Position numbers and translations under genes: made by a program. This document shows positions 21,465 to 32,033 of a stretch of 64,000 bases of DNA, piece by piece (within the stretch, counting starts at the first letter, position 1; each line of letters begins with the position of its first letter). The notes below the pieces were generated by a model. That model saw only the letters and a program-made list of their open reading frames with translations, had not been told where the DNA came from and searched no databases. This DNA comes from Asterella californica (lineage: Eukaryota; Streptophyta; Marchantiopsida; Marchantiales; Aytoniaceae), in NCBI GenBank assembly GCA_036924285.1, contig JAYKYS010000008.1, positions 12,323,001 to 12,387,000 on the forward strand. The letters are read 5' to 3'.

Positions 21465-24400
21465 ATGCCTCCGACCAGAGGAAGAAGCAGAAGACGCACG
21501 GGTAAAGATCTTGAGTGGGTAAACTCACCCCAGCGAACCGCTTCTAGAGAGCAGCGGATATCCTTGAGACACCAAAGGAAAGAAGAAGAGCTCAGGAAGA
21601 TCTAATCGGTAGAGTTGGAAGAGCCTTCCATCTCGAGCATAATCTTGACGAAGACAGAAACCAACCGGGTGATCACGTGTATAAAGTAGATTTTGGTACT
21701 GGTTACTCGGAAGACGTCTTCCAAAGTACGGAAGAAGCTTCTCAAGGTGAGGGAAGACTAGAGGAGATTGTTCCAGACGTCTCGAAAGGTAGCAGTGACA
21801 GTAGTTCTGACTCAGAAGACGACCTTCGTGATTCAGACAGGCCTGGACCTTCGAGAAGACCATCTCCACCACCTGGACCTGAGGAAGAAAGAAGTTGGCA
21901 GTCGCACCAGCCGGCAGTCAACATGGCTTCCCACACTCGGCAGAAGTATCATCCGTACGACGATGATGCTGACGCGGACGACTTCATCACGATGTTCGAG
22001 ACCATCTCTAGATCCAACAAGGAAGACGCTGATGTTGACAGACTCCGTGTATTTCCCAGTTTGATCGTAGGGAAGGGAAGGAAGTGGATGAGTAAGATGT
22101 TGGATGATGGTGTAGTAATGGCCGCTTGGGCTACTCTGAAGGCAGCTTTTCTGAAGAGGTTCAGAGGAGTGGGCTACGATCGTATGACCCTCATAGAGCT
22201 TCAGAGGCTCGAACGGAAGAAGAAAGAGACACTAAGGGATTACACCGAGAGGTTTGAAGATCTCCTAGATCACATCCCTCAAAACCAAGGAAGACCAGGC
22301 TACTGTGCTCAGCAAGCTGTGGACTGGTACTTGGGAGGATTGTCTCAGGATATGGAATTGTACTGCAGAAGAGGAGGAGGTGATGATTTAGCAGAGGTAC
22401 AGAAGCATGCCGAGCAATATGAAACCTCGAGCATCACTCAGAATATGACGAAAGACAGAGGGAAGACCTCGAAGAAGTCCAAGAAGTCGAAGAAGTCTTC
22501 TCGGAAGTCCAAGAAGAAGTCCAAGTCCTCTGAAACTGATAATTGTGATTCGGAAGCATCCTCTACTTCTGAAGAGTCTACTGTCGAAAGTTCAGAATCC
22601 GAATCTGAACAAGAGAAGAAGACGCGGAAGAAGAAGAAGGAGAAGATGCGAGCAAGGGAGGAAGTTGTGCAGAAGATGCCTCAAACTCAGATCATACAGT
22701 CTGCACCTGATCCCCGCATCGGTGAGGTGCTGAACCAGTTTGCCGACCTGAAAGTTCATCTTCTGAACCAGAAGGACAAGCGGAAGCAGCCTACGGCTTT
22801 CCGGCTCCAGGAAGAGCCGGGAGGGTCCAGGAAGAGGGTTGCTCCAGGAAGAGGGTTGAGAAACCCTCTTCTTGGAGCGTGCAATAATTGTGGAGAGACA
22901 GGGAAGTCAGAATCTCGTCAGAAGGACGTCAAGAAGAAGAAGCAGCGTAAGGAGAGGTCATCTTCTCCTGAGCGGCCGTCTTCTCCTACTTACGACCGAG
23001 AAGATCCGAAGTACTTTTCTCCTGACATTAGACAAGAGGTTGAAGCGATCATGCAAGAAGAGCTAGAGAAGAGACGGAAGATTGTACAGCAGCTTCCTAC
23101 ACCGACTACGGCGACACCTGTCTCACGGGAACAGCCTCCAGTCGAGGGAAGACACTCTTCTGGTCTTCCACCCAAGGAAGCAGCCACTACATCTTCTCTG
23201 TTGGAAACACCAGTCACTCTTCTGAAAAGATCTCCGTACGACTTCTTGCGAGACTTGTGGATTCAGAAGACGGATGTAACCTTCCAACAGCTGTTGGATG
23301 ACAATGCTGGTTACAGGAAGTTGTTACAATATGTGCTTCGAGGATCGAGGAAGAGGAGAACAGCTAAACTTCCCAAGAGCACCCCGATCCTAAGAATAGA
23401 GCATGAGGACTTGGGAGCCCCAGAACTTGATATGGAGATCCATGGCTGTCTTCTGAAGAAGGTACCCATTGATTCCGGCTCCGGGGTGAACATCATGACT
23501 GAAGAAACAGCGCATGCCCTAGGCTCCACTGAGTTCCAGCCTACTCCAAGAATCCTCAGAATGGCGGACCAGACCAGAAGACGACCTTTGGGACAACTGA
23601 AAGATGTCTTGACAGTAATCGGTGGAGTATCTTTTTACCTCACTTACATCATTTTGCAACCTGTAGCTAAGGTTGGATATCAGGTGTTGATAGGAAGACC
23701 ATGGCTGTATGCTGCAAATGTAAATACCGACTGGAGAAGACATCGTTTGAGATTTCCCAATCCCACACCCAAGCCAGGTGAGAAGGCTAAGGTCTCACTT
23801 CCTTGGATCAAAATTGGACACCAAGGTGAAACGCCTTCTACAACAGAGGGGTACACTTCAGAAGACTCGGCTGCGTCTTCTGACAGTGATGAACGGTATA
23901 ATGAGTTTTTGGTGAATAACGTGTGTACTACAGAAGTAGCGGAGAAAGTAAAAGATGTGGTCTGTGGATACATTGAGTGCTACGAGATTGCGGAAGAAGA
24001 GTTTCCAGAAGACGAAAGCACCGTCTTCCCTTCGGAAGTTCCGACAGTTGGTCTTCCAGAAGACGAAAGCATCGTCTTCCCTTCGGAAGATCCGACAGTT
24101 GGTCTTCCAGAAGACGAATCTGAACCAGAAGAAGCTCCCAAACCGGAATACTTTGGTGCCAATGAGTACAGTCACACCGAAGGAATGGTAAACCCGGATG
24201 ATCTTCAAGAGATGGAGGTTGCTCCTGGGAAGAAGCTGAAGCTTTCTAAGGTGATCGAGGGCCAACAGTTGGAAGACTTTCGAGAACTTCTGACGGAGTT
24301 CCAGGATGTCTTCGCATGGACCATAGAAGATATGAAGGGCATACCTCGAGAGTTGGGAGAACATCATATTGACTTGCTGGAGGGCGTTGTTCCTACGCGG

Positions 24401-25048
24401 CAGAGGCAGTATCGGCTCAACCCCAAGTACTCGCTTTTGGTGAAGGACCAGATCGACCAATACCTGAAGGCGGGAGTCATCTTCCCAATGCTCAGTAGTG
24501 AGTGGGTAGCTCCTATCGTCATCGTGCCGAAGAAGCAGACAGGGAAGATCCGAGTGTGTCAGGACTTCCGGAAGCTGAACTTGGCCACAAAGAAGGATCA
24601 TCATCCTTTACCATTCACCGACGTTGTGTTAGACCAGGTGGCAGGACATGAGTTCTACAGCTTCCTGGATCGGTATTCTGGGTACAACCAAGTTTCAATC
24701 AGAGAAGGAGACAGACGAGAAGATGAAGTGGAAGACGAGTTCCCTGACGAGAAGTTGTTTTCAGTTTTCGCAGAGACACTTTCATCTGAGGGGGGGCGTA
24801 CCGCCTACTTCCCAGAAGACGAGACTAGATCTTCTGATCCAGTCTTTGCGACTTCCACAGAAGAGTCGATCTTCAAGGACTTGAGGAAGTTCTTGGAAGA
24901 CCAACAGTATCCCGAGGGAATGGATGCAGAGCAGAAGGCTGTCTTCTTACACAAGATAGGTCCTTATGCCATCTTCCAGGGTATCCTGTTTCGGAAGGGA
25001 CATGACGAGAAGCTGAGGAGATGCTTCGGACGTGCACAGAAGTGCTGA
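21465..25048 (+). pseudogene. gag-protease fusion of element 1, polymerase deleted
   Basis: The likely start is MPPTRGRSRRR at 21465. A TAA near 21600 and a 1-bp shift near 21650 break the N-terminus; from 21677 the frame is open for 1123 codons. In order: acidic Ser-rich region; gag capsid region (around RFRGVGYDRMTLIELQRLER); Lys/Ser-rich basic stretch; a cut zinc knuckle (CNNCGETG joined to KSESRQ); a linker (FQQLLDDNAGYRKLL); an aspartic protease with PIDSGSGVNIM as active site; acidic PEDESTVFPSE repeats; the RT beginning (EWVAPIVIVPKKQTGKIRV to YSGYNQVSIRE). There 942 bp present in element 2, including the FLDD active site and RNase H, is missing in frame. The frame resumes at RREDEVEDEF and loses the integrase after EKLRR. 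It would make capsid and protease only. Confidence 0.75.
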
Positions 25049-25055
25049 AACACTG

Positions 25056-25092
25056 ATGTTTGCGGGGACGCAAACATGTGAGGGTGGGCGTA
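25056..25092 (+). other. hairpin and polypurine tract of element 1
   Basis: ATGTTTGCG-GGGA-CGCAAACAT is a perfect 9-bp stem with a 4-base loop, followed by GTGAGGGTGGG and then TG, the proposed LTR start. Element 2 has the same sequence in the same place. Confidence 0.65.
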
Positions 25093-26386
25093 TGTGTTGC
25101 CCACAAATTACAGGATTCACGAATTTTTGAAATTTTTGAGATTAATAACTTGTTTGTATAACTGAAGAAGCGTTGTTACTTAAGATTACGGCTTCCTTAG
25201 CAGGAAGATGATCTTATGGGCTTTTTGTAATAAGAAGTTGACTTCTTCTCGGAAGAGCATCTTCTCGGTGGTGTCTTCGGAAGATGGCGGAAGACGGAAG
25301 ACGATTCGGAAGATGGGAACATCTTCGGAAGACGCTTCTTAAACTTGACTGTCTTCGGAAGACCGTCTTCGGAAGACTGTCTTCGGAAGTTGACTGAACA
25401 CAATTCATATCAAGAGTGGATTTGTGTTGCTTTTGTGTTAAGAGAGGCTTGGTACGAATCCTGAGTGGTGTGGTGAGTTGTTTTGTTATTTCGAGAAGTT
25501 GGAAGTCGGGAATTAGGTCTGTGCCTCCCGGTCTTCCAAGCTTCTCAACTCCACATCTTCCTAGAGAGACTAGAAGACTGAAAGGCTGGCAAAATGAGCG
25601 AGAAGACGTGAGGGTCCATTTCGGATCTCTTCTGTCCGTGTAACACACAAGAAAACCAAAAGATGCTCGAAAGTAGTAATTTAAGGATCGAACCCACAGA
25701 GATGCAAGTAAAGATCATCCAAAAGTAGTAAACACGTAACAAAGGTGATTCTTTATAGTTGTCTTTTATTCTCACGGACAGAAATCAGTCCTGGTAGAGA
25801 TCAAACTCAGGTCTATCCAACAAGACAGAGTTGATAATCCTGACAAACAAACATAACAGGTACTGAACAAGTCAGGGACCTCAAGAAACAGATGAACAAC
25901 AGAGAAACAGAGCCACAGACGGAAATGTCACACGAGTAAGTACTGCTGAAGTGCTACTAAGTAGCCTTTAACACCATAAACGCTAAGTATCTTCACACTA
26001 AGTTACTTTCACTACTACTGTTCTCGGAAAACTCTGGCGAAGAAGACTCTTCTTCCGCCGAAGTACCAGACTGAACTCCCTCCTAAGTGTTCCACCAAAG
26101 AACAACTTCTTCCGAATTCAACTTCGCCCAAGAACGTCTTCGTAGGAAACTAACTCCGCAGATGCTGGTCTATTCTCAGTCTTCGCCGTAAACGTTCTAC
26201 TCTGATTTCAAATGTCAACAGCAAATTCTTCGGCACCCAGACTAATTCCTACCACAGCAAACTACGATACTTCATAGGTAAATCCTTCGCAGAAGACAAA
26301 ACACTCAATGGCTCCGTAAACTCAGGAAATAGAAAACTCAAAAATGATAAAACACATAGAGGTCCTGAATACAAACAACACAACGC

Positions 26387-26394
26387 TTATATAC
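26387..26394 (-). promoter_or_regulatory. TATA box of the solo LTR, downstream of its ORF
   Basis: GTATATAAG on the minus strand about 35 bp after the ORF stop. If it is the LTR promoter, the ORF lies entirely in U3 and about 720 bp remain for R-U5. Confidence 0.55.
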
Positions 26395-26424
26395 AGATTT
26401 TCCCGAAGATGACGGATCTTCTTC

Positions 26425-28539
26425 CTAAGAAGTCGGGCGTACTTCTGGACCGTCGGATGAAGGTCCTGTGTCCGAAACGACACCGCTTTCTACTGCTAAC
26501 TCTCTACCTATCTCACAAACTGAGAACTCTACGGTTGCTCTAACCTCCCTAAGCTCTCTAACTACTCGCTGGCCTAACCTAGCTACCCGGTTCCTAGCTG
26601 AAGTACCCTCCGCATCTGCAGCTAAGAACTCCTCTCTAACCTGGCGGAGAAATCCCACTTCTTCGGTGTCCAGCTCAACGGCGAAGTAGTTCTTCAGCAC
26701 CGGCTCGACCCTACTCCGAAGTTGAGCACTCAGTTCCTCGGCCTTGACGGTGCGCCGCTTCAGATCCTCGATCTCCTGCGTCATCTCCGCGACGACATCC
26801 AGGTTCCTGTCTCGCTGAAGTCGTACCTCGTCCAACTCCTTCTTCATCAAAGACAGAACCTTCTCATGCTCGTTGTCGCGATCAATCTTCTGCCGAAGAA
26901 GTTCCTCCTTCTCTGATGTCACACTCTTCAGTTCATCAGTCCTCGTCTGCGCCTCCTTCTGGGCCATGCGAAGTGCAGCTCTCAAGTTCTCCTTCTCTTC
27001 CTTCCAGTTACCTCGGCCGAAGTGCATCGTATGCACTAACTCTGCCAGGTTCAGCTTCCTATCGACGACTTCCTCGTAGGTCCCGCGGTTCGCTTCCAAG
27101 CTGTACAGTAACGGTACAACTACATCTTTGAGGTAATCCACCGAAGAAGCTAATCGTTCGATCTCACCAACTGTCGATGAAGAAACAGCGCTCTTCGGTG
27201 TAGTGGCAACGTCCTTCTCCATCTGAGGAGTACTCCCTTCCTCGGCTTCCTCGGTCGCCTCTTCAACTACTTCATCATCGGCCCGAACCATCTTCGTCAT
27301 CTTCATCTTCTTCCGAGACTTCTGCACAGACCTCGGCGTCTCCTCCAGAGGTTTCTTCCTTTCACTCCTGCGAATCGGAGGAGATATCTCGACTACATCT
27401 TCGTCCTCGGCCGGAGTAACTGCTTCGGGCGTCTTCTCTGGAGTTGGCGTTGAAGTCGATGCCTCGTTCTTCTGCGTTACCTCCACTGCTACTTCGGCTT
27501 GTGCTCCTTCGGCTTCGACTTCGTCGAAGAACCTCTCGAGTTGTACATCCCGTGCTGGAGTCTGTACCACCTGAAATTCATCATCCTCGGCAGCTGCGGT
27601 AAAACCTAACTTCGTCTGCTGTGCCTCAGATAGCAACCCCATCCCCATATAGAACACTGATACAAACGGTCCTATGTATGCCAAGTCATTCGCATTCCAA
27701 AGCTTCAGCACATGTCGGTGGATGATCCTCGCCCAATGTGCTCTTCGTCCGGCGAAGAGCTGCTCGATGAAGTTGATTTGCCAGTTCGACAAGTATGTCG
27801 TTCTTCGTGGCTTGAAGATCGCCATAATCGCATCGGCTACTTCTCTCTTCTTCGGATCGCAGTAATCGCTTGTTCGGTAGCCGTTCCTCCCCAGAGGTAA
27901 TTCCTTGAACAGATTCGGGAAGGTCTTCACTGCTTCGGGCGAAGCAGCGGCAGAGGTGGTGTCAAACAGAAGATCACCTTCCCGACTTGCATCGTCGATT
28001 CCCAAAACAGCGGACCAGTGAGCTTCGGTCCAGTTATTCGGCCGTCCATAGTGCTCATCGGCCGGATGCTGTTTGCAGACCTTCAACTCGTGCACCAATT
28101 TGGAGGAAACCATCCCCCACCAAGGAAGCAAGAGGAAGGATAACCCCATTTCCTCGAGCTCTTTGTCGTAGCGGCGAAGAGCCAGTCGATTAACTTCAAA
28201 CGATCGGAGCCTCGACGCCTTAGTCGTCTGCATCCCGCGCATCCCTATGATTACTGCAACGATCTTCGCTACAAACGGATTCCTCGCTGCAAGCCTTTCC
28301 TCGCCCGTAACTGATGTACTTCTTCGCAAATTGGCTTCCTCGCCGATCACTCGCGAATTGGCTTCCTCGCCCGTAACTGATGTACTTCGGCGTTCGGTAA
28401 ATGCGGCTCTCTGCGCCCTGCTATCGCTCGCTCTGGAATAGTAAAACAGTAAAGTAAACAACTTGTTACCTTGCTTATATCCCGCGATAGGTTTTCCTGC
28501 ACGTGCCGAAGTTAGGGTTTTCCTCTTGACGACTGACAT
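26425..28539 (-). CDS. LTR-encoded coiled-coil protein, 704 residues, intact
   Basis: An undamaged frame from ATG (MSVVKRKTLTSARAGK) occupying two thirds of the solo LTR. N-terminal Arg/Ser-rich region with the repeat RRSTSVTGEE twice (about residues 50-80). Globular domain about 95-310 with GLSFLLLPWW, GRPNNWTEAHWSAV and a helical WARIIHRHVLKLW segment. Acidic and Pro/Thr-rich linker, a basic cluster (KSRKKMKMTKMVR, possible nuclear signal), then a long coiled coil (about 450-640). The globular part matches, in motif order, the protein in the LTRs of elements 1 and 2 (GLDFFLWDW, GRPSSWTEDWW, then the same helical segment and a coiled coil), though most residues differ. No enzyme motif was seen. 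The architecture recalls 'putative gypsy-type transposon' proteins of flowering plants; no homology is claimed. Function unknown. Confidence 0.7.
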   Translation of the reverse strand: MSVVKRKTLTSARAGKPIAGYKQGNKLFTLLFYYSRASDSRAQRAAFTERRSTSVTGEEANSRVIGEEANLRRSTSVTGEERLAARNPFVAKIVAVIIGMRGMQTTKASRLRSFEVNRLALRRYDKELEEMGLSFLLLPWWGMVSSKLVHELKVCKQHPADEHYGRPNNWTEAHWSAVLGIDDASREGDLLFDTTSAAASPEAVKTFPNLFKELPLGRNGYRTSDYCDPKKREVADAIMAIFKPRRTTYLSNWQINFIEQLFAGRRAHWARIIHRHVLKLWNANDLAYIGPFVSVFYMGMGLLSEAQQTKLGFTAAAEDDEFQVVQTPARDVQLERFFDEVEAEGAQAEVAVEVTQKNEASTSTPTPEKTPEAVTPAEDEDVVEISPPIRRSERKKPLEETPRSVQKSRKKMKMTKMVRADDEVVEEATEEAEEGSTPQMEKDVATTPKSAVSSSTVGEIERLASSVDYLKDVVVPLLYSLEANRGTYEEVVDRKLNLAELVHTMHFGRGNWKEEKENLRAALRMAQKEAQTRTDELKSVTSEKEELLRQKIDRDNEHEKVLSLMKKELDEVRLQRDRNLDVVAEMTQEIEDLKRRTVKAEELSAQLRSRVEPVLKNYFAVELDTEEVGFLRQVREEFLAADAEGTSARNRVARLGQRVVRELREVRATVEFSVCEIGRELAVESGVVSDTGPSSDGPEVRPTS

Positions 28540-28812
28540 TCTTCAGTCGGCTGTAACTTCGTCGTTCGGTCTCCGATTGCCTCGCACAACATATCGTTAG
28601 AAAGCTCTTCGCCCGAGGAATTCATCTATGAGAAAATCATCTTTCAGTGTCTTCATAGATTCGATAAATTCCTCCAGAACTGGGATTCTTCACTAAACTT
28701 CTAATTAACACTATTCTACTCATATCGTTTATCTTCTATCATCTATTCTTCTTATTTACTTTACAACTAATCAATTAATTAACAAAACGAAAAAACAAGG
28801 CTTCACAGTCCG

Positions 28813-29425
28813 ACCCATAGCAGCCGTTTCTTCTTCTTCCCAAACTTAGAGAGAGAGTCGTGAGAAGACTTACTGGCAGAATCTGGAGAGAATGGTCGAG
28901 GGTCATGTCTTCCCACCGAGCAGCAAGCTTCTTCTGAGTGCGTATGAGAGGTGAGAAGTCAGAAGAACAGAGTGCAATTATCTTGAGTCTGTTGTGAGGA
29001 TAGATTGCACGTAGGAAGACGAAGACAGGTGAGACTAGTGAAGGGAAGTCTGACTTCGGGAAGTCTTCCGAGAAAGACATTGAATCGGAAGCTGTCTCGG
29101 GTGTCTTCCCAGAGACCACTGTCACCGCAGGAGTCCGCAACCATCTTCTGAACTTGTTATGCACTCTACGTCTCGCGAATCTTGTATCTTCTGATAGGAA
29201 GTAGGATGTAATGCAAGGTGGGTTGTCTTCTTGATAATCCATGCGAGGCCTTGCTTAGTTAGGATTGATTAGATACAGCTCGGAAGACGAGCGCTACTTA
29301 GGAAGCATTGTTAGAATCTCAGAAGACGGAGGAAGACTAGATTCGTCTTCTGAGAGTGGAAGCTATACTGTGAGGACTTAGGGAAGGACTGAGCCTTCGA
29401 CTCACAACAAGTACGTCACTTCTTC
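28813..29425 (+). other. LTR sequence of element 1, resumed after the insertion
   Basis: Colinear with 32395-33000 and 45135-45770 of the other copies. On the minus strand it has a frame starting MDYQEDNPPCITSYF that is also open in the two other copies. No plus-strand gene is apparent. Confidence 0.5.
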
Positions 29426-30285
29426 CAAGGAGCTGGTGCAGCTTCGGAAGAACAACCAGGAGATGCAGGCGCGTGTACAGCAACGCGATCAGGAGGTCTT
29501 CCGAGTGCGGGAGAAGATCACCGCCCTCGCAGAAGAGAAGATGACGTGGGCGAAGCAGTAGGAAGCCGCAGAAGCGCGAGTTGCAGCTGAGAAGACGCAG
29601 CGGGAAGCAGCGGAGGCTCGTGCACAGAAGATGCTGGCACAGTCGGTGGAAGCGCTTCGGAAGAAGTTCAACTTCACCGCGGGTAGGAAGTTGCTTACCC
29701 TGGCTAGAGGATGGGACGAGGAGTCCAAAGCAATGTTTGTGGAGTGCAAGGAGAGTATGTTCAGGTACTTGTATCGGCAGATAGAGGGAGTGAAGACGCT
29801 CTATGGTCTTTCCTTGATCCCGTCATCATCAGTAAACACGTCTTCCCAAGCACCAGCATCATCGACAAGACCAGACTTGGAGAGGGGGGAGTTCGACCTT
29901 GCTGTACACTTGGTAGTGACAGCGTTGGAAGCCGAGAAGAACCTAGAAGATGCCCCGGAAGACAAGACGTCTTCTGGAAGGAAGACCGTCTTCCCAGGTA
30001 TTCCGCGTGGAGGAAGCAACTTCCTCGGACCTCTATGAAGTCACCATGGCTCCCAGTGTCGAACTAGTGCCTCAGAAGAGCGAGGAAGCACAAGTCGACC
30101 CAGCTTCCCAGAAGACGCTTCTGTCTTTCGAAGCAGCAGCAGCAGAGTCAGCGATGAACGTGGAGGAGGAGGCCACCTCAGCGACACCCGAGGTAATTAC
30201 AGGGCTTCCCAGCGTATCGGAAGCCGTTTTAGTAGTTCAGGTAGGAGTAGATCAGGTGGAAATGGCATCCGAGCCATTAGAGTAG
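29426..30285 (+). pseudogene. 3' half of the U3-encoded protein (element 1 copy)
   Basis: Coiled-coil part and C-terminus only: KELVQLRKNNQEMQARVQQ, then the KKFNFTAGRKLLTLARGW block, then the Pro/Glu-rich tail ending VEMASEPLE. A TAG near 29560 and a frameshift near 29975 break it. The first half, including the GRPSSWTEDWW domain, is missing here. At the site matching the 34533 stop of the next copy it keeps CGA (Arg). Confidence 0.65.
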
Positions 30286-32033
30286 ATAGCAAAGCCCAGA
30301 AGATCAGGAGCTTCTCCAAACTTAGTAAGTGCCCAATATGCTGTATTAGGAAAAGACAGGTCCAGTTTAATTTTAGATCAGTGACCATGTGGCAGAGTAG
30401 GCAGCGTAAGGTAAACAACCAGTGGCTAATTAGGAAAGAGGAACAGTTTTTGCATGTGAGGTGCAACCTTCTGGCGGTGCCCATCTCTCCCTGATTGCAG
30501 TCGAAGATTGGAGGGGATTCCCTCTGCGTCTCAAGGTAGATGGTTAAGTAGGATTGTAGAGTAGGAATTAGGAGTTCTGCATAAACACCAACATTTTACG
30601 GTGCAGCCTCATAGCACATTAGACCTGTGTGGAGAATTGGGTTCTGCACACACATGCCAATCTTACGGTGCAGACATATTAGACACACAGAGGAGTCTTC
30701 GAAGAAACTGACTGTCTGCACACACATACCAATCTTACGGTGCAGGAGATAGATGAGACACTAGAGATACACAGTGTACACTACACTCGATGTTGGAATA
30801 AGAAGATAACTCAGGAAGAAGTCTGCATTCTCTTACCACCAGCAGCGATTCGGAGATGTAGATGAATAGTGGGCAGTCTAGGAGCAGGGAACGGCATCCT
30901 CGTGCAGTCCTGCTGATTAGACTGATGTGTCGAGGAGTAGGAGCAGACAGTAGAGGGAGTGAGCTTCCCAACACCTATGTACCTTCTTCTCGGGGAATGG
31001 ATTGCTGATTTGAGTGCATAAGCTTTGCTCGTGGCTACTGGGTGGTGGGTTTCCTTGAATTCGCTCCCAATTGTACATGAGAAGTGTTCTTCTTGAGTGG
31101 CGGTGACTGTCAGCAGTTGTGGAAGTGTAGCTTGACTCGTTCAGTAGAGCACTTGGGATCTACGTACGAACGATCTTCTGGGTAAGGGATCCCAGAAGAC
31201 AGAGCAGTCAGAGCAGCGAAGTGAAGAAGAAAGAAGCCTTCTTCCCACAGCAAAAGACGACATCCTCGAGTAGAAGACGGTGTAACAGTATTCACGTTTG
31301 TTGTCTTCCTCCCCAAACTATTACAAGCAGGGATGACTTGTTAGTCAAGATCCGGACTAGAAGCCTGTCAGAAGCTTAATTGCCTCTTTTCATCTTGTTT
31401 TCTCTTGTTTGGATTTTCTTATCTTCCCCATCTTCTCCCATCTTCCTCATCTTCTTACCTTCTTCTAGTGAGCTTCCGAGACTTCTATTGAGCTTCCGTG
31501 AAGGTGAATGTCGTTGTAGTGCTGCAGGAAGACCATTTCCGTAGGCAGAGGTCTGGGAAGGCTACAGGGGGCATACACCCTGTGATCAATCTAACCCGTT
31601 GGAATGTGAGTGTGAGAATAAGATGTAACGACCATTGTTGGTCGACTTCTGCGAAGCAGGACAGCCTTCTAGAGGTGTGAGAAGACGAGCTGAACCCCCA
31701 AAAGACGAGAATCGCTTCGGGAAGACGGTATCGAGAAGACCGGAAGAAGCAACCAGGAAGCAGGAAGATCGTCTTCCTGAGCTTCCCTGTGAATAATTGT
31801 GTGATATTTTAGTTGGTAGTTATTTGTTTAGTTCCAGAGCACCATGTGGCTTGTCTGGAAGACGTGTGATTTTGTGTGGTTTTGTGAGAAGACGGGCTTT
31901 TTAGGCAAAACCCGTGTGTTTGTGTGTTTGAACAGATCCTAGAACTTAGAGCAGCGATTACTTACGTAAATCTTCTGTGGGAACGATATCTTGTATACTA
32001 AATGGGCAAAAGGAGTAATCCTGCGTCACTACA

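Larger units (their letters stand above)
25639..28807 (-). mobile_element. solo LTR of a second gypsy family, carrying a long ORF
   Basis: On the plus strand it starts TGTAACACAC and ends GGCTTCACA, and is flanked on both sides by GTCCG (25634-25638 and 28808-28812). The empty site is seen twice in this window (near 32390 and 45135: TCTGTCCGATCCATAGCAG). TG...CA ends with a 5-bp duplication mark an LTR insertion. No second LTR, primer site or pol lies inside, so it is a solo LTR read on the minus strand. Near its 3' end it has CTCTGTGGGTTCGATCC, the kind of motif found near the end of U5 in plant gypsy LTRs. Layout on the minus strand: about 270 bp, a 704-codon ORF, a TATA box, about 750 bp to the end. 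Confidence 0.8.
19648..32033 (+). mobile_element. gypsy element 1, internally deleted derivative
   Basis: Order: partial 5' LTR (19648-21085), primer site (21104), one gag-protease reading frame with RT, RNase H and integrase deleted (to 25048), hairpin and polypurine tract (25056-25090), 3' LTR (25093-32033). The 3' LTR is interrupted by a solo LTR of another family. It is about as similar to element 2 as copies of one family are: long identical stretches, scattered substitutions. Without RT and integrase it could move only with help from a full element. Confidence 0.75.
25093..32033 (+). repeat. 3' LTR of element 1, with a nested insertion
   Basis: Starts TGTGTTGCCCACAAATTAC and ends GCGTCACTACA. 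Without the insertion at 25639-28807 it is about 3.8 kb. It contains a cluster of GTCTTCGGAAGAC palindromes (25351-25388), the 3' half of the U3 reading frame and the R-U5 part. Compared with the element 2 copies it lacks a segment near 25300 and the first half of the U3 frame. The 5-kb LTR reading is my inference; a shorter LTR from about 30592 is the alternative. Confidence 0.6.

Noticed and set aside
23858..24604. 248-codon minus-strand ORF across element 1
   Set aside because: A shadow of the gag-protease-RT frame, produced by the GAAGAC-rich repeats.
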